A stretch of 64,000 bases of DNA, taken from positions 924,501 through 988,500 of the forward strand of contig NZ_LT984798.1 of the NCBI RefSeq assembly GCF_900243745.1, written 5' to 3'. Source of the stretch: Desulfovibrio sp. G11 (lineage in GTDB: Bacteria; Desulfobacterota; Desulfovibrionia; Desulfovibrionales; Desulfovibrionaceae). The position numbers were made by a program, and so were the translations under genes. A model generated the notes under the pieces. That model worked only from the letters and a program-made list of their open reading frames with translations, was not told the origin of the DNA and made no database searches. Of the stretch, positions 44,547-51,880 are shown piece by piece. Each line of letters opens with the position of its first letter. Position 1 is the first letter of the stretch.

Positions 44547-45789
44547 TGCCCTTTTGCTGGGCTTCGGAAAAGTCATGGACGTTGGCAGGCTGTTGTTTCA
44601 GCTTGGTGTCCAGCCTGCCCATTGCCCTCTGTTTCTTTTCATCCGTGGGGTGGGTATAGCGCTGGAGCATGGCGAGCGTTGACCAGCCAAAAAGCTCCTG
44701 AATGGTGCGCACGTTTTCCCCCGCATCAAGCAGCATGGAGGCGGCGCTGTGCCGCAGGGAGTGAAAGACCAGAAGTTCACGCCGGTCAGTGCGGCCTTCG
44801 TTCAGCTTGAGATTGGCCACAGCCTTGCGGAAGTTGGCAGGCATGGACGTCCACTGTTTTCCCTGAGCATTGGTAAAGACAATATCCTGTGCCTGCCCGT
44901 GGGGCATGCTGCGCAAAAGAGAAACCAGCGTTTCCGTCATGGGCACGGCGCGAGGCTTGCCTGTTTTGGTATGGACAAGGGTAATATGCCTTTCGCGCAG
45001 ATTCACCTGTCCCCACGTCAGCCGCGCCACCTCACTGAGTCGCCCTCCGGTGTGCAGGCAGGCCAGGGTGAAGGCCCAGGCTTTTTCATCGAGGCGCTGT
45101 ATCTCTTCAAGCAGCTCCTGCGCTTCTTTGGACGAAAGTGCGCGATTACGGGCATTGCTGATCTTTCCCAGCTTTATTTCCTGCGTGGGGCAGGCACCTT
45201 CAACCAGCTTGTTTCCTCGTGCATGATTCCACACAGCCCGCATGGTGGCAAAAACAAGCTGGGTCGTACGCTTGGCAAGGCCAGCACTGGCCATCTTGCT
45301 CTTTATGGCGTCAAGATCTGCCTTGGATATTTCGCGCAAGGGCACATCCCCAAAAGCGGGAGCGAGCCATGTTCTGAAGTTGGATTCTTCCTTGCGCCAC
45401 GTCTCCGGAGCCTTGCTTTGCCTGCAGTCGGGAAAGTAGTTGTTGTGCCAGTACTCGCTGAGTGTAACCGCAAGCCGCCTACGGGCTTCCTGCTGCCGTT
45501 TCGCTTCCGCGCGTTCCTCCTGGGCCTTGACCCGCCTCTCCCGTAATGTGACCTCGCCCGAACCCGTCTTTTTGGCCACCATCAATTCCGCAAGCGTCAG
45601 CCGGGCACGCTCCAGTGTCCAGCCCTGACTTGCCCAGCCCAGGCCCTCTTCATACCGTTTGCCCTCCACGCGATAGCGCAGGGCATAGTACACGTCAGGC
45701 TTCAAGCCGTGCTTGCGAGTCAGATGTTCGTATTTTCGGATGCCACGCTCGACCGTGACCCAAGGTGTATGCTCTTTCCCCTTGGCCAT
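44539..45789 (-). CDS. int: Tyrosine integrase of the tRNA-Phe element
   Basis: A 416-residue phage-type integrase (or 427 from a GTG at 45822). An arm-binding N terminus with RKYEHLTRKHG...YYALRYRVEGKR precedes a core-binding domain (YWHNNYFPDCRQSKAPETWRKEE) and a catalytic domain with TGGRLSEVARLTW (Arg I), FHSLRHSAASML (H-x-L-R), LFGWSTLAMLQRYTH (Trp and nucleophile Tyr). It lies 170 bases inside attR and reads away from it, the standard arrangement for an integrase acting on this att pair. Confidence 0.9.
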   Translation of the reverse strand: MAKGKEHTPWVTVERGIRKYEHLTRKHGLKPDVYYALRYRVEGKRYEEGLGWASQGWTLERARLTLAELMVAKKTGSGEVTLRERRVKAQEERAEAKRQQEARRRLAVTLSEYWHNNYFPDCRQSKAPETWRKEESNFRTWLAPAFGDVPLREISKADLDAIKSKMASAGLAKRTTQLVFATMRAVWNHARGNKLVEGACPTQEIKLGKISNARNRALSSKEAQELLEEIQRLDEKAWAFTLACLHTGGRLSEVARLTWGQVNLRERHITLVHTKTGKPRAVPMTETLVSLLRSMPHGQAQDIVFTNAQGKQWTSMPANFRKAVANLKLNEGRTDRRELLVFHSLRHSAASMLLDAGENVRTIQELFGWSTLAMLQRYTHPTDEKKQRAMGRLDTKLKQQPANVHDFSEAQQKGSA

Positions 45790-45959
45790 CCTCTCCCCCT
45801 TTTGCCGTTTCCTCTCCCCCACCTCTCCCCCTTTTGGGGCTGAAACAGGGTGTTTTCGGGTGAAGCATGATGAAGATAAAATTGATCGTAATATACTATT
45901 TTGTCAATACAAAATGGCATTCTGTGAAGGTGGGTGAAAGTGGCTGAAAATGGCCTTTG

Positions 45960-46009
45960 GGGGACTGAAAATCCCCGTGTCGGCAGTTCAATTCTGTCCC
46001 TCGGCACCA
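45960..46009 (+). repeat. attR: right copy of the 50-bp tRNA-Phe repeat
   Basis: Identical to 6911-6960. It is a fragment only: the 5' half of the tRNA is missing, so no functional tRNA here. A hairpin with a T-run follows at 46021-46050. Confidence 0.93.
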
Positions 46010-46020
46010 CAAGGAAATCA

Positions 46021-46051
46021 AGCCCTTACGATAACTCGTAAGGGCTTTTTC
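46021..46051 (+). terminator. Terminator after attR
   Basis: AGCCCTTACGA / TCGTAAGGGCT with TTTTTC; the same order (tRNA end, then terminator) as at attL. Confidence 0.7.
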
Positions 46052-46135
46052 TCTTTGCTTCTTCCCGCCTCTCCCGCCAGTCTTGCAGGGCGCCTCGGAA
46101 GCCTGCGTGCTTGCCGTTTCTTTAAATAAGCGGGC

Positions 46136-46171
46136 GCGCAAGTTGGCACTGATTCGTGCGCAAGTTGGCAC
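46136..46171 (+). repeat. Tandem GCGCAAGTTGGCAC boxes
   Basis: Two identical 14-base boxes (46136-46149, 46158-46171), 22 bases apart, i.e. two helical turns. The core AGTTGGCACT recurs at 60072-60081 and, inverted, at 61044-61053 flanking the moron gene. A protein-binding site is likely. Confidence 0.5.
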
Positions 46172-46184
46172 AAGAGGCCACGTA

Positions 46185-46211
46185 AAAAAGCGGGGTAAAA
46201 ACCCCGCTTTT
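46185..46211 (-). terminator. Terminator downstream of the short recombinase
   Basis: AAAAGCGGGG / CCCCGCTTTT, 10-bp stem with a 5-base loop and T/A runs on both sides, between the recombinase stop (46341) and attR. Confidence 0.75.
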
Positions 46212-46340
46212 GTGTCATTTTTGACATTCTGTTTCTGGCTTGGGATAAGGCAAAACAGGAAGCCTCAAACGCCGTTGCCAATCCGTTTTGAGGAACCTCA
46301 CATATCGGTTGGGGCGTTGGCGCGCCCCCGCCATTTACAA

Positions 46341-47258
46341 TTATTTTCCAAGAATCGCCCAGGCGCAGCGCATATCAAGATAATCAGCCCACGCCTGCAA
46401 CATTTTGCGGCGCTCGGTCAGCAGGTCAGAACGCTGATACGCTGCACGCACCTGATTTTTGTCCACATGAGCTAATTGCCGCTCTATCACCTCGCTTGCC
46501 CATCCCATTTCTGACAGCGTGGTGGCCGCCATTGCCCGAAACCCGTGGGCTGTCATAATATCCGGGCCATAATCCATGCGCCGTAGTGCAAGATTCAGTA
46601 CATGGCCTGTTTCGTGACGCTCTTTGTCCCATCGCGATGGGAACAGCCACGAAGTCTTGCCTGTTATGGCGTTTAACTCCCGCAGAACGTCCAGCGCCTG
46701 GCGCGAGAGCGGAACATTGTGCGGGCGTTTCATCTTCATTTTTATTGCCGGGATGCGCCACGTAGCCGAATCCCATTCAATTTCACTCCACGCTGCGGAA
46801 GACAACTCGCCGGGCCGGACGAACAAAAGCGCCGCGAGCTTGAGTGAACATCGGCGCTGGCGGTTGCGGTACCGCTCTATTGCCGCCATAAGCTGACCTA
46901 TCTGGCGCGGTTCGGTAATGGCTGCCCTTGGTTTGCATTTGTGCGGTGTCAGCGCCCAGCCCAAATCACGCGCCGGGTCACGACTCACAAGGCCGCAGGC
47001 TATACCGTAGCGCATAATTTGCGAAATGTGGCTTTTGACTTTGCGAGCTACAACTAAAGTGCCGCGTTGCTCGATACGCCTCAATATTGTCAAGATATTG
47101 GGTGCGGTAATTTTGGACAGCGGTTTATCCCCAAGTCGCGGCATCACCTCTCTTTCCAAGCGTCGCCAAGATTCCTCTGCGTAGTCCAAATTCCCCTGGA
47201 GCATATAGCGCTCCCACCAGTCCCGCGCCACCTCTCGAAAAATTGCCGTTTGAGACAT
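46341..47258 (-). CDS. P4-type tyrosine recombinase without the N-terminal arm domain; candidate fibre invertase
   Basis: A 305-residue recombinase aligning with the core-binding and catalytic parts of P4 integrases: FREVARDWWERY, LFVRPGELSSAAWSE (Arg I), HGFRAMAATTLSE (H-x-x-R), ERQLAHVDKNQVRAAYQR (His and Tyr). The usual about 90-residue DUF4102 domain is absent. An AGGAGG site lies directly before the ATG, so the short form is a designed start, not a broken frame. It sits 46 bp from crossover site A of the tail-fibre cassettes and no other recombinase is near, so it may carry out their inversion. Alternatively it is the prophage integrase. Confidence 0.82.
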   Translation of the reverse strand: MSQTAIFREVARDWWERYMLQGNLDYAEESWRRLEREVMPRLGDKPLSKITAPNILTILRRIEQRGTLVVARKVKSHISQIMRYGIACGLVSRDPARDLGWALTPHKCKPRAAITEPRQIGQLMAAIERYRNRQRRCSLKLAALLFVRPGELSSAAWSEIEWDSATWRIPAIKMKMKRPHNVPLSRQALDVLRELNAITGKTSWLFPSRWDKERHETGHVLNLALRRMDYGPDIMTAHGFRAMAATTLSEMGWASEVIERQLAHVDKNQVRAAYQRSDLLTERRKMLQAWADYLDMRCAWAILGK

Positions 47259-47303
47259 AAAAACCTCCTGAATATCAAGAGGCTTATCGGCAGATATATC
47301 AAT

Positions 47304-47322
47304 CTCCCGGCGTGGGAGGCGT
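47304..47322 (+). repeat. Tail-fibre crossover site A
   Basis: CTCCCGGCGTGGGAGGCGT on plus. Start of silent cassette A. One of four related sites. Confidence 0.75.
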
Positions 47323-47557
47323 GCATATCGACATGGTGCGAGAAATTGAAGGCAGACTGGGTGAGCAAGTACACACTGAGTATTTTAACGGGGCATTTTA
47401 CAATTCGGCGTCTGTCGGCAACCGCACATATTCCGACGGTGCGTTTGCCAACGGTGTGGCCGCGTTGAAAATTTCGCGAGTGGTTCCTGTTGGCAACGCT
47501 AACAAACCACGCGCATGGGGCGCATTAGCGTGCTGCTATTTGGGGCAGCCTGCATAG
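47312..47557 (+). other. Silent tail-fibre C-terminal cassette A
   Basis: An open frame of about 81 codons with no ribosome site, read opposite to the phage genes. It starts at the crossover site (PGVGGVHIDMVRE) and ends SRVVPVGNANKPRAWGALACC..., the same ending as the expressed fibre gene. It is an alternative fibre tip, made only after inversion. Confidence 0.78.
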
Positions 47558-47563
47558 GCTATA

Positions 47564-47836
47564 TTACGCAGGAGTGCCGAGGTAGCAGCACGCAAGGGCA
47601 CCCCATGCGCGTGGAGCGATAGAGGCGCCGACGGGCATAACACGAGACAAATCAATGCCAACGTTCATCCAGGAATGGTCAGACCCGTCAGACGTCGTAA
47701 ATTTTGTATTGCTCGTAACTGACGACGCGATCATACCCGAGGCCGTCGGCGTACCGTGCCCATCAGACACCTGATTAATTTGTCCGATAGCATTGCGATT
47801 ACGATCCATATGCACGTCTCCCACGCCGGGAGGCAT
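47564..47836 (-). other. Silent tail-fibre C-terminal cassette B
   Basis: About 90 codons on minus, from PPGVGDVHMDRNRNAIGQIN to SRVMPVGASIAPRAWGALAC. It meets cassette A tail to tail with six bases between the stops. It has the same direction as the expressed fibre but no N-terminal part. Confidence 0.78.
47814..47832 (-). repeat. Tail-fibre crossover site B
   Basis: Minus strand CTCCCGGCGTGGGAGACGT; inverted relative to site A. Confidence 0.75.
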
Positions 47837-47969
47837 GAAATGGGGTGACAAAAAAAAGTTATCCGTTAAAATATTCTCCATTACGATGGGAACAAAAACT
47901 ACAACCGGCTGCACAAGTATATCTTCTTTCAATAATATTTCAGATGCAAAACCATAAAGAGAGAAAACT

Positions 47970-48302
47970 ATGAAAAAATACCTTAATGATGAAGAGGCAA
48001 AAAATATCTTTAAAAGCATAAAAGAAGAGATACAAACTGCATTATTAAAATATCACTCTGATACAAATATTGACGAATTGAGGTGTGAATATAAAAAAAT
48101 TAAATTAAACGTTCAAGAAATACACAGAGATTTAAAATTACAAACAACAACTGGAGGTGTGTTTTTTCAAAGCTATTTGCGGCCCGCAGTTTGTGCGATC
48201 GCGACAAGTTCATTTTCTGCAAAAACAGATGGTTCTCACCAAAAAATAAAAGAATCTCTTGAGAATGCTATTTTTGAGATGGAACATACAGAACAACATT
48301 AA
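47970..48302 (+). CDS. AT-rich unknown protein inside the fibre region
   Basis: A 110-residue Lys/Ile/Glu-rich protein (MKKYLNDEEAKNIFKSIKEE...) with predicted long helices. It reads against the phage late genes and is much more AT-rich, so it is probably a cargo (moron) gene with its own promoter in the AT-rich 47840-47970. No family recognised. Confidence 0.55.
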   Translation: MKKYLNDEEAKNIFKSIKEEIQTALLKYHSDTNIDELRCEYKKIKLNVQEIHRDLKLQTTTGGVFFQSYLRPAVCAIATSSFSAKTDGSHQKIKESLENAIFEMEHTEQH

Positions 48303-48353
48303 TATTTTACAATACAATTATACAATTAATAATACACATGCCATTAGCTACAG

Positions 48354-48388
48354 AGTTAAGGGGGACTGCGCTCCCCCCTTAACTCTAA
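48354..48388 (-). terminator. Terminator after the beta-helix gene
   Basis: AGTTAAGGGGG / CCCCCCTTAACT hairpin, 40 bases beyond the stop of the minus-strand gene; also serves the convergent plus gene. Confidence 0.65.
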
Positions 48389-48426
48389 AAGGTCATCAAA
48401 TCCCTATGCGATTGTCAAAGACCTAA

Positions 48427-49224
48427 TCAGGCGGTCGAAATGTCAAAAAATCCCGTCATCCCTTGACCCAAATACGGCCTCATGTCTGGGCATGCGCCCT
48501 GGATTTGCACAACGATCTTCCGCGCGGCGGATCTATCTATATAGTCGCTGCAGCCATCAATCCGTATCCAGCGCCTATTGCGGTAGCAGCGCGTGGCCAG
48601 CGTCAGACCGCCTGTATCTGCAGTCAGCCCACGGCATGGGCCTGGCAAGTAGGTGCGTGAGCGCAGCAGCGCAGCCAGCCCATGATCGTTAACGGCCTGG
48701 CCAATATGATTACCCATGTCCGTCATGGCCGAAAACAGATCCAGCCCCCAGGGCCACAACTGACTCTGCGTGAACAAACAATCCTCAGCTATAATCCGTG
48801 CGCCCCGGTGCGCCCATGCGCCAAAGGCCCGCACATCAAACGCCTGCCCAAAATCATGCACCCAACAGCGGCGCATTGTGACTGTAGTGCCATCCTGAGC
48901 CTCCGGGCAACGGCGGCCTGAGCCGATGATAACGCAATCCTCCAGCTCCCATCGAGCATAGCGCACATCGTTGCCGGGGTGATCGCCGTTGCCAGCCAGG
49001 ATAGCCTTGATACCGCCCAATATAACGACACCAGATAGCCGGACATCTGCCCCGTCAACACCGCTCAAGACCTCGTCCTGATCAACCTTGGGGCAAAGCC
49101 GAAAATCGTACACTCGTTGACGGATCTCAGTAGGCTGATGTGGACCGTACACCGTCAGGCCATCCTCGCCTGGCTTTGCAGGGCCAGTGCAGACGCCGCC
49201 GGTGATTCGATTAATGATGCTCAT
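48427..49224 (-). CDS. Beta-helix (pectate-lyase-fold-like) phage protein
   Basis: A 265-residue protein. The middle has short repeating strands typical of a right-handed parallel beta-helix (ADVRLSGVVILGG, RYARWELEDCVIIGSG, TTVTMRRCWVHDFGQAFDVRA, ARIIAEDCLF). Phage tailspikes and receptor-binding proteins use this fold. It lies last in the late operon, after the fibre chaperone, between the two pairs of fibre cassettes, so inversions across 47.3-50.5 kb would carry it along. Confidence 0.6.
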   Translation of the reverse strand: MSIINRITGGVCTGPAKPGEDGLTVYGPHQPTEIRQRVYDFRLCPKVDQDEVLSGVDGADVRLSGVVILGGIKAILAGNGDHPGNDVRYARWELEDCVIIGSGRRCPEAQDGTTVTMRRCWVHDFGQAFDVRAFGAWAHRGARIIAEDCLFTQSQLWPWGLDLFSAMTDMGNHIGQAVNDHGLAALLRSRTYLPGPCRGLTADTGGLTLATRCYRNRRWIRIDGCSDYIDRSAARKIVVQIQGACPDMRPYLGQGMTGFFDISTA

Positions 49225-49229
49225 GGCCC

Positions 49230-49754
49230 CTACACCGCGTAACTAACCACTATGGCCTGCACGGCTTCGGCGGAATCGGCGTCGCTCACAGCGGTCAGCA
49301 AGGCGTCACGCCGGGCCTCGTGAATAGCTAACAAATCAGCATAACCTTCGGGGTCATCCGTGCGCCAGTCATAGAGAGCGGTGGCCACCTCATATGCAGC
49401 GGGGGGGATTGTGGCGCTCGGCATTGCGAGGCTTGCGGCCATTGCTGCCGTAAAACCTACCGTTATTTCAGTGCGCTTGGCGTTTTGCGCCTCGGTCAGC
49501 GTTGGCGGGGCCGGCGTATCGCTCCAACCATCCGGCAGAGGCCCATATCCTTTAATTTCGTGCGGCTGGCCATTTACATAGCCGCTTTTCCCTTTGTGAT
49601 CTTCGACCTGTTCCCATTTTTCCCCCGTCCAGCGCGGCACCATGCCCTCAACGACTGTGGGGGCTGTGTACGTGGCGTTATTGGGCAGTAAACCGTAGTC
49701 TTCGACTTCTCCGGCAAAATAGCCGTCTGCAGTATATTGATAGCATTTAGTCAT
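49230..49754 (-). CDS. Tail fibre assembly protein
   Basis: A 174-residue protein with a tail-fibre-chaperone layout: an N-terminal part with YTADGYFAGEVEDYG and VVEGMVPRWTGEKWEQVED, and a C-terminal helical part (LTEAQNAKRTEITVGF). Such proteins help fold the fibre tip. It overlaps the small gene upstream by 8 bases. Confidence 0.7.
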   Translation of the reverse strand: MTKCYQYTADGYFAGEVEDYGLLPNNATYTAPTVVEGMVPRWTGEKWEQVEDHKGKSGYVNGQPHEIKGYGPLPDGWSDTPAPPTLTEAQNAKRTEITVGFTAAMAASLAMPSATIPPAAYEVATALYDWRTDDPEGYADLLAIHEARRDALLTAVSDADSAEAVQAIVVSYAV

Positions 49755-49938
49755 TATTAGAATCCTTTGCAGAATACAGGCGCATTAGTTCAAGCTGATC
49801 CAACTCTTGCCCTGACTCTAGATGCTTATAGATAATTCCGTTTATTCCGAACCCAGAAAACCGAAATCCATCGGCTTCTGCACCAACAAAATTACAGCAT
49901 GTATCCAGACGGCCTGTTATTTCTCTCATGCGACACAT
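49747..49938 (-). CDS. Small phage protein before the fibre chaperone
   Basis: A 63-residue protein (MCRMREITGRLDTCCNFVGAE, ending LELMRLYSAKDSNND), starting 25 bases behind crossover site C. GGA lies 8 bases before the ATG. The frame overlaps the chaperone start, suggesting coupling. No family recognised. Confidence 0.5.
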   Translation of the reverse strand: MCRMREITGRLDTCCNFVGAEADGFRFSGFGINGIIYKHLESGQELDQLELMRLYSAKDSNND

Positions 49939-49962
49939 AGGGTTTTTCCTTTTTATAACTCG

Positions 49963-49981
49963 CTCCCGGCGTGGGAGACGT
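49963..49981 (+). repeat. Tail-fibre crossover site C
   Basis: CTCCCGGCGTGGGAGACGT on plus, followed by TGATGGCGA as at site D. Confidence 0.78.
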
Positions 49982-50228
49982 TGATGGCGATAAAATGCGT
50001 AATATTGTCGGTGGTACTGATGCCATCCACGCTCGCGGGAGCGGTACAGCGTCTGGCGCAGTGGTAAAAACGCTGACAACAGGCATGCGCGGGGAAGGCG
50101 ACGTGTACAGTGATTGCATCGCGAATATCCGAATTATCGCGTCCCGCGTTGTCCCCACCGGCCCTGCCTTTGCCCCGCGTCGCTGGGGTGCGTTGGCCTG
50201 CTGCTACCTGGGTCAGCCTGCATCATGA
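49971..50228 (+). other. Silent tail-fibre C-terminal cassette C
   Basis: About 85 codons from PGVGDVDGDKMRNIVGG to SRVVPTGPAFAPRRWGALACC. It overlaps the end of the expressed fibre gene tail to tail by six bases. Inversion between sites C and D would swap the last about 88 residues of the fibre. Confidence 0.82.
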
Positions 50229-51143
50229 TGCCGGTGTGCCGAGATACGCGCAGGCCAGAGCGCCCCAGCGGCGAGGGGCAAATACAGCACCAGTGGGCAT
50301 GACTAGAGACAGATCAATAGCGGCACGATAACCGGGGGACACGCTACTGCTCTGGAACTGATACTCCATACCAGAGTCGTTAAAGCTAACACAGCCCTGA
50401 CGCGTACTGACGGAAAAACCCGTCGATCCGCTGCTTATGCCGCCAGTCGCATTCCGCCCCCGGTCGCCATCAACGCCTCCCACGCCGAGAGAGTCGAATC
50501 CCGCCGCCTCGGCATACATGCCGCGCACATCAGGCATGCGGAGCGTACCTGCGCCCAAATCCTGCACATAGTAAGGAGCGCCGCCGATGCCATCCCATCC
50601 TACAGTAGTCCCATCAGCGTTGGTATGCCATATTGCTGTTGTCATCGCATGCCACTCGGCTTCAGTTTTGAGCAGCAGTTGTCCGTCGGCGGTTTGCAAA
50701 TATTCCCATATAGGCCATTCTGTAATGTTTTTTCCTTGATAGACACCACTGATAAGCCCACCCTGCAACGGTGCAAAGCCGGGTTTAAGCGTTGGGTGCC
50801 GGAAATAGTAAAACTCGCCAAGGTCATATTTGTCGCTTTGCACGACTGATATTTTGCCCGTAGCGTCAATTTTGATGGTCACGCCGTCAGGGTTTACAAG
50901 CCCGTTGACGCCCACCTTGGCAATGCCTGTCTTGTCTGCAATCAGCCGTTGGATGGCCGCCAGCACCTGGGCGTTGTTGGCCTTGTCCGGCGTGACATTG
51001 GCCGCCGCGAGTATGGCTATCAGCTCTTCCTGCACGGCATTAAGCCAATCGTCCGTTACCGTGGTTGCAGGAACGGGAATTGTGGGGTCGCCTTCCGTAA
51101 ATCTGTTGTCCGGCGTTGCTGTACTGCTGTCTATCCTGTGCAT
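50223..51143 (-). CDS. Tail fibre protein, expressed form
   Basis: A 306-residue fibre. The N-terminal part (about 1-120) attaches to the baseplate (TVTDDWLNAVQEELIAILAAANV is typical of phage fibre N termini). The middle holds a collar-type region (GWDGIGGAPYYVQDLGAGTLRMPDVRGMY), and the last about 88 residues are the switchable tip starting at DSLGVGGVDGD, where crossover site D lies in frame. The tip ends in APRRWGALACAYLG, shared by all four cassettes. Confidence 0.88.
   Translation of the reverse strand: MHRIDSSTATPDNRFTEGDPTIPVPATTVTDDWLNAVQEELIAILAAANVTPDKANNAQVLAAIQRLIADKTGIAKVGVNGLVNPDGVTIKIDATGKISVVQSDKYDLGEFYYFRHPTLKPGFAPLQGGLISGVYQGKNITEWPIWEYLQTADGQLLLKTEAEWHAMTTAIWHTNADGTTVGWDGIGGAPYYVQDLGAGTLRMPDVRGMYAEAAGFDSLGVGGVDGDRGRNATGGISSGSTGFSVSTRQGCVSFNDSGMEYQFQSSSVSPGYRAAIDLSLVMPTGAVFAPRRWGALACAYLGTPAS
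50473..50491 (-). repeat. Tail-fibre crossover site D (in the expressed gene)
   Basis: Minus strand CTCTCGGCGTGGGAGGCGT, followed by TGATGGCGA. Inverted relative to A and C, same direction as B. Confidence 0.78.
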
Positions 51144-51151
51144 AGCTCACC

Positions 51152-51717
51152 TCATGTATACGCAATCAGCGCCACGGCGTGGGCTGGTTTGCGCTGGTTC
51201 ATGATGCATTCCAAAATACTGTCGCCCCAAGTGCGCAGGGCCTCGCCCGCCACCGACTGCCCGGCCTTGAACACACGGGGGCGTCGCTGGGCGTTGTAAC
51301 GCGAAATGCATACGTCCAGTCGTCATTGGTCAGCGGGTCGCCAGCGCGGGAGTGTCCCGCCTTGAATGGCGTAAATTCATCAATCGTGATCTCGTACCCG
51401 GCAAGTGCCGCGTAGCGTTTGAGCCATGCGTGGGAGATGCCGCCGCGCTCAAGAAAGGCTACGGCAAGCTGGGCGATGCGCTCTTGCAGCAACTGGTCGC
51501 CTTTTGCACATGCGCCGGGCAGGCCGTATACACGCTCCCAATCCGGCAGATACTGCTGCCACTTCCAAGGCTGGAGCGCCCCAAGCACTGCGGCGCTGGC
51601 GGCCTGCACGCGGTCAAGCTCTGCGCCGTCAACGGCAAGGGATACCTCCACGCCCGGCGCGTTAACATCATAGGATACAGGCGGCAGCAAGGCCGCCAAC
51701 AGGGCACTATGTCCCAT
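51152..51717 (-). pseudogene. Mu gp48-like (DUF2313) baseplate protein with a frameshift
   Basis: Residues 1-148 are a normal DUF2313 protein (LLPPVSYDVNAPGVEVSL...WERVYGLPG...ITIDEFTPF). After a run of five C (minus strand; 51277-51281) the expected end, VFKAGQSVAGEALRTWGDSI then NQRKPAHAVALIAYT, is in another frame and stops at 51152. The zero frame runs on to 51199 with unrelated residues. One added C restores the full length. It may be a mutation, a homopolymer error or slippage. Confidence 0.78.
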
Positions 51718-51880
51718 GTTTCACCCTGTCCCGTTCTTCGGCGCGCTTGGCGTTGTTGAAGCGCTCCAGATCGCCCACAAGGTAGCCGGTGATGCGGCGT
51801 GTGCGGTCAAACTTCATACCCACACCGACCAGATGGGGCATGGCTGTACGCGTTTCGCGGTTGGCAATGGCGTCTGTCAT
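51707..51880 (-). CDS. Small protein between gp47 and gp48
   Basis: A 57-residue protein (MTDAIANRETRTAMPHLVGVG, ending EERDRVKHGT). ATG at 51880 overlaps the gp47 stop by four bases and its end overlaps gp48, so it is tightly packed in the late operon. No family recognised. Confidence 0.6.
   Translation of the reverse strand: MTDAIANRETRTAMPHLVGVGMKFDRTRRITGYLVGDLERFNNAKRAEERDRVKHGT

Noticed and set aside
45960..46009. Possible second tRNA-Phe gene
   Set aside because: Only the 3' 50 bases are present; acceptor 5' strand and D arm are missing, so it is an attachment site.
46136..46171. Sigma-54 promoter at the AGTTGGCAC boxes
   Set aside because: A GC does follow, but 13 rather than 12 bases from the GG, and the TTGC box is absent.
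47304..50491. CRISPR-like repeats
   Set aside because: The repeats are four, irregularly spaced, in both orientations and inside coding cassettes; they are crossover sites. No CRISPR array was seen anywhere in the window.
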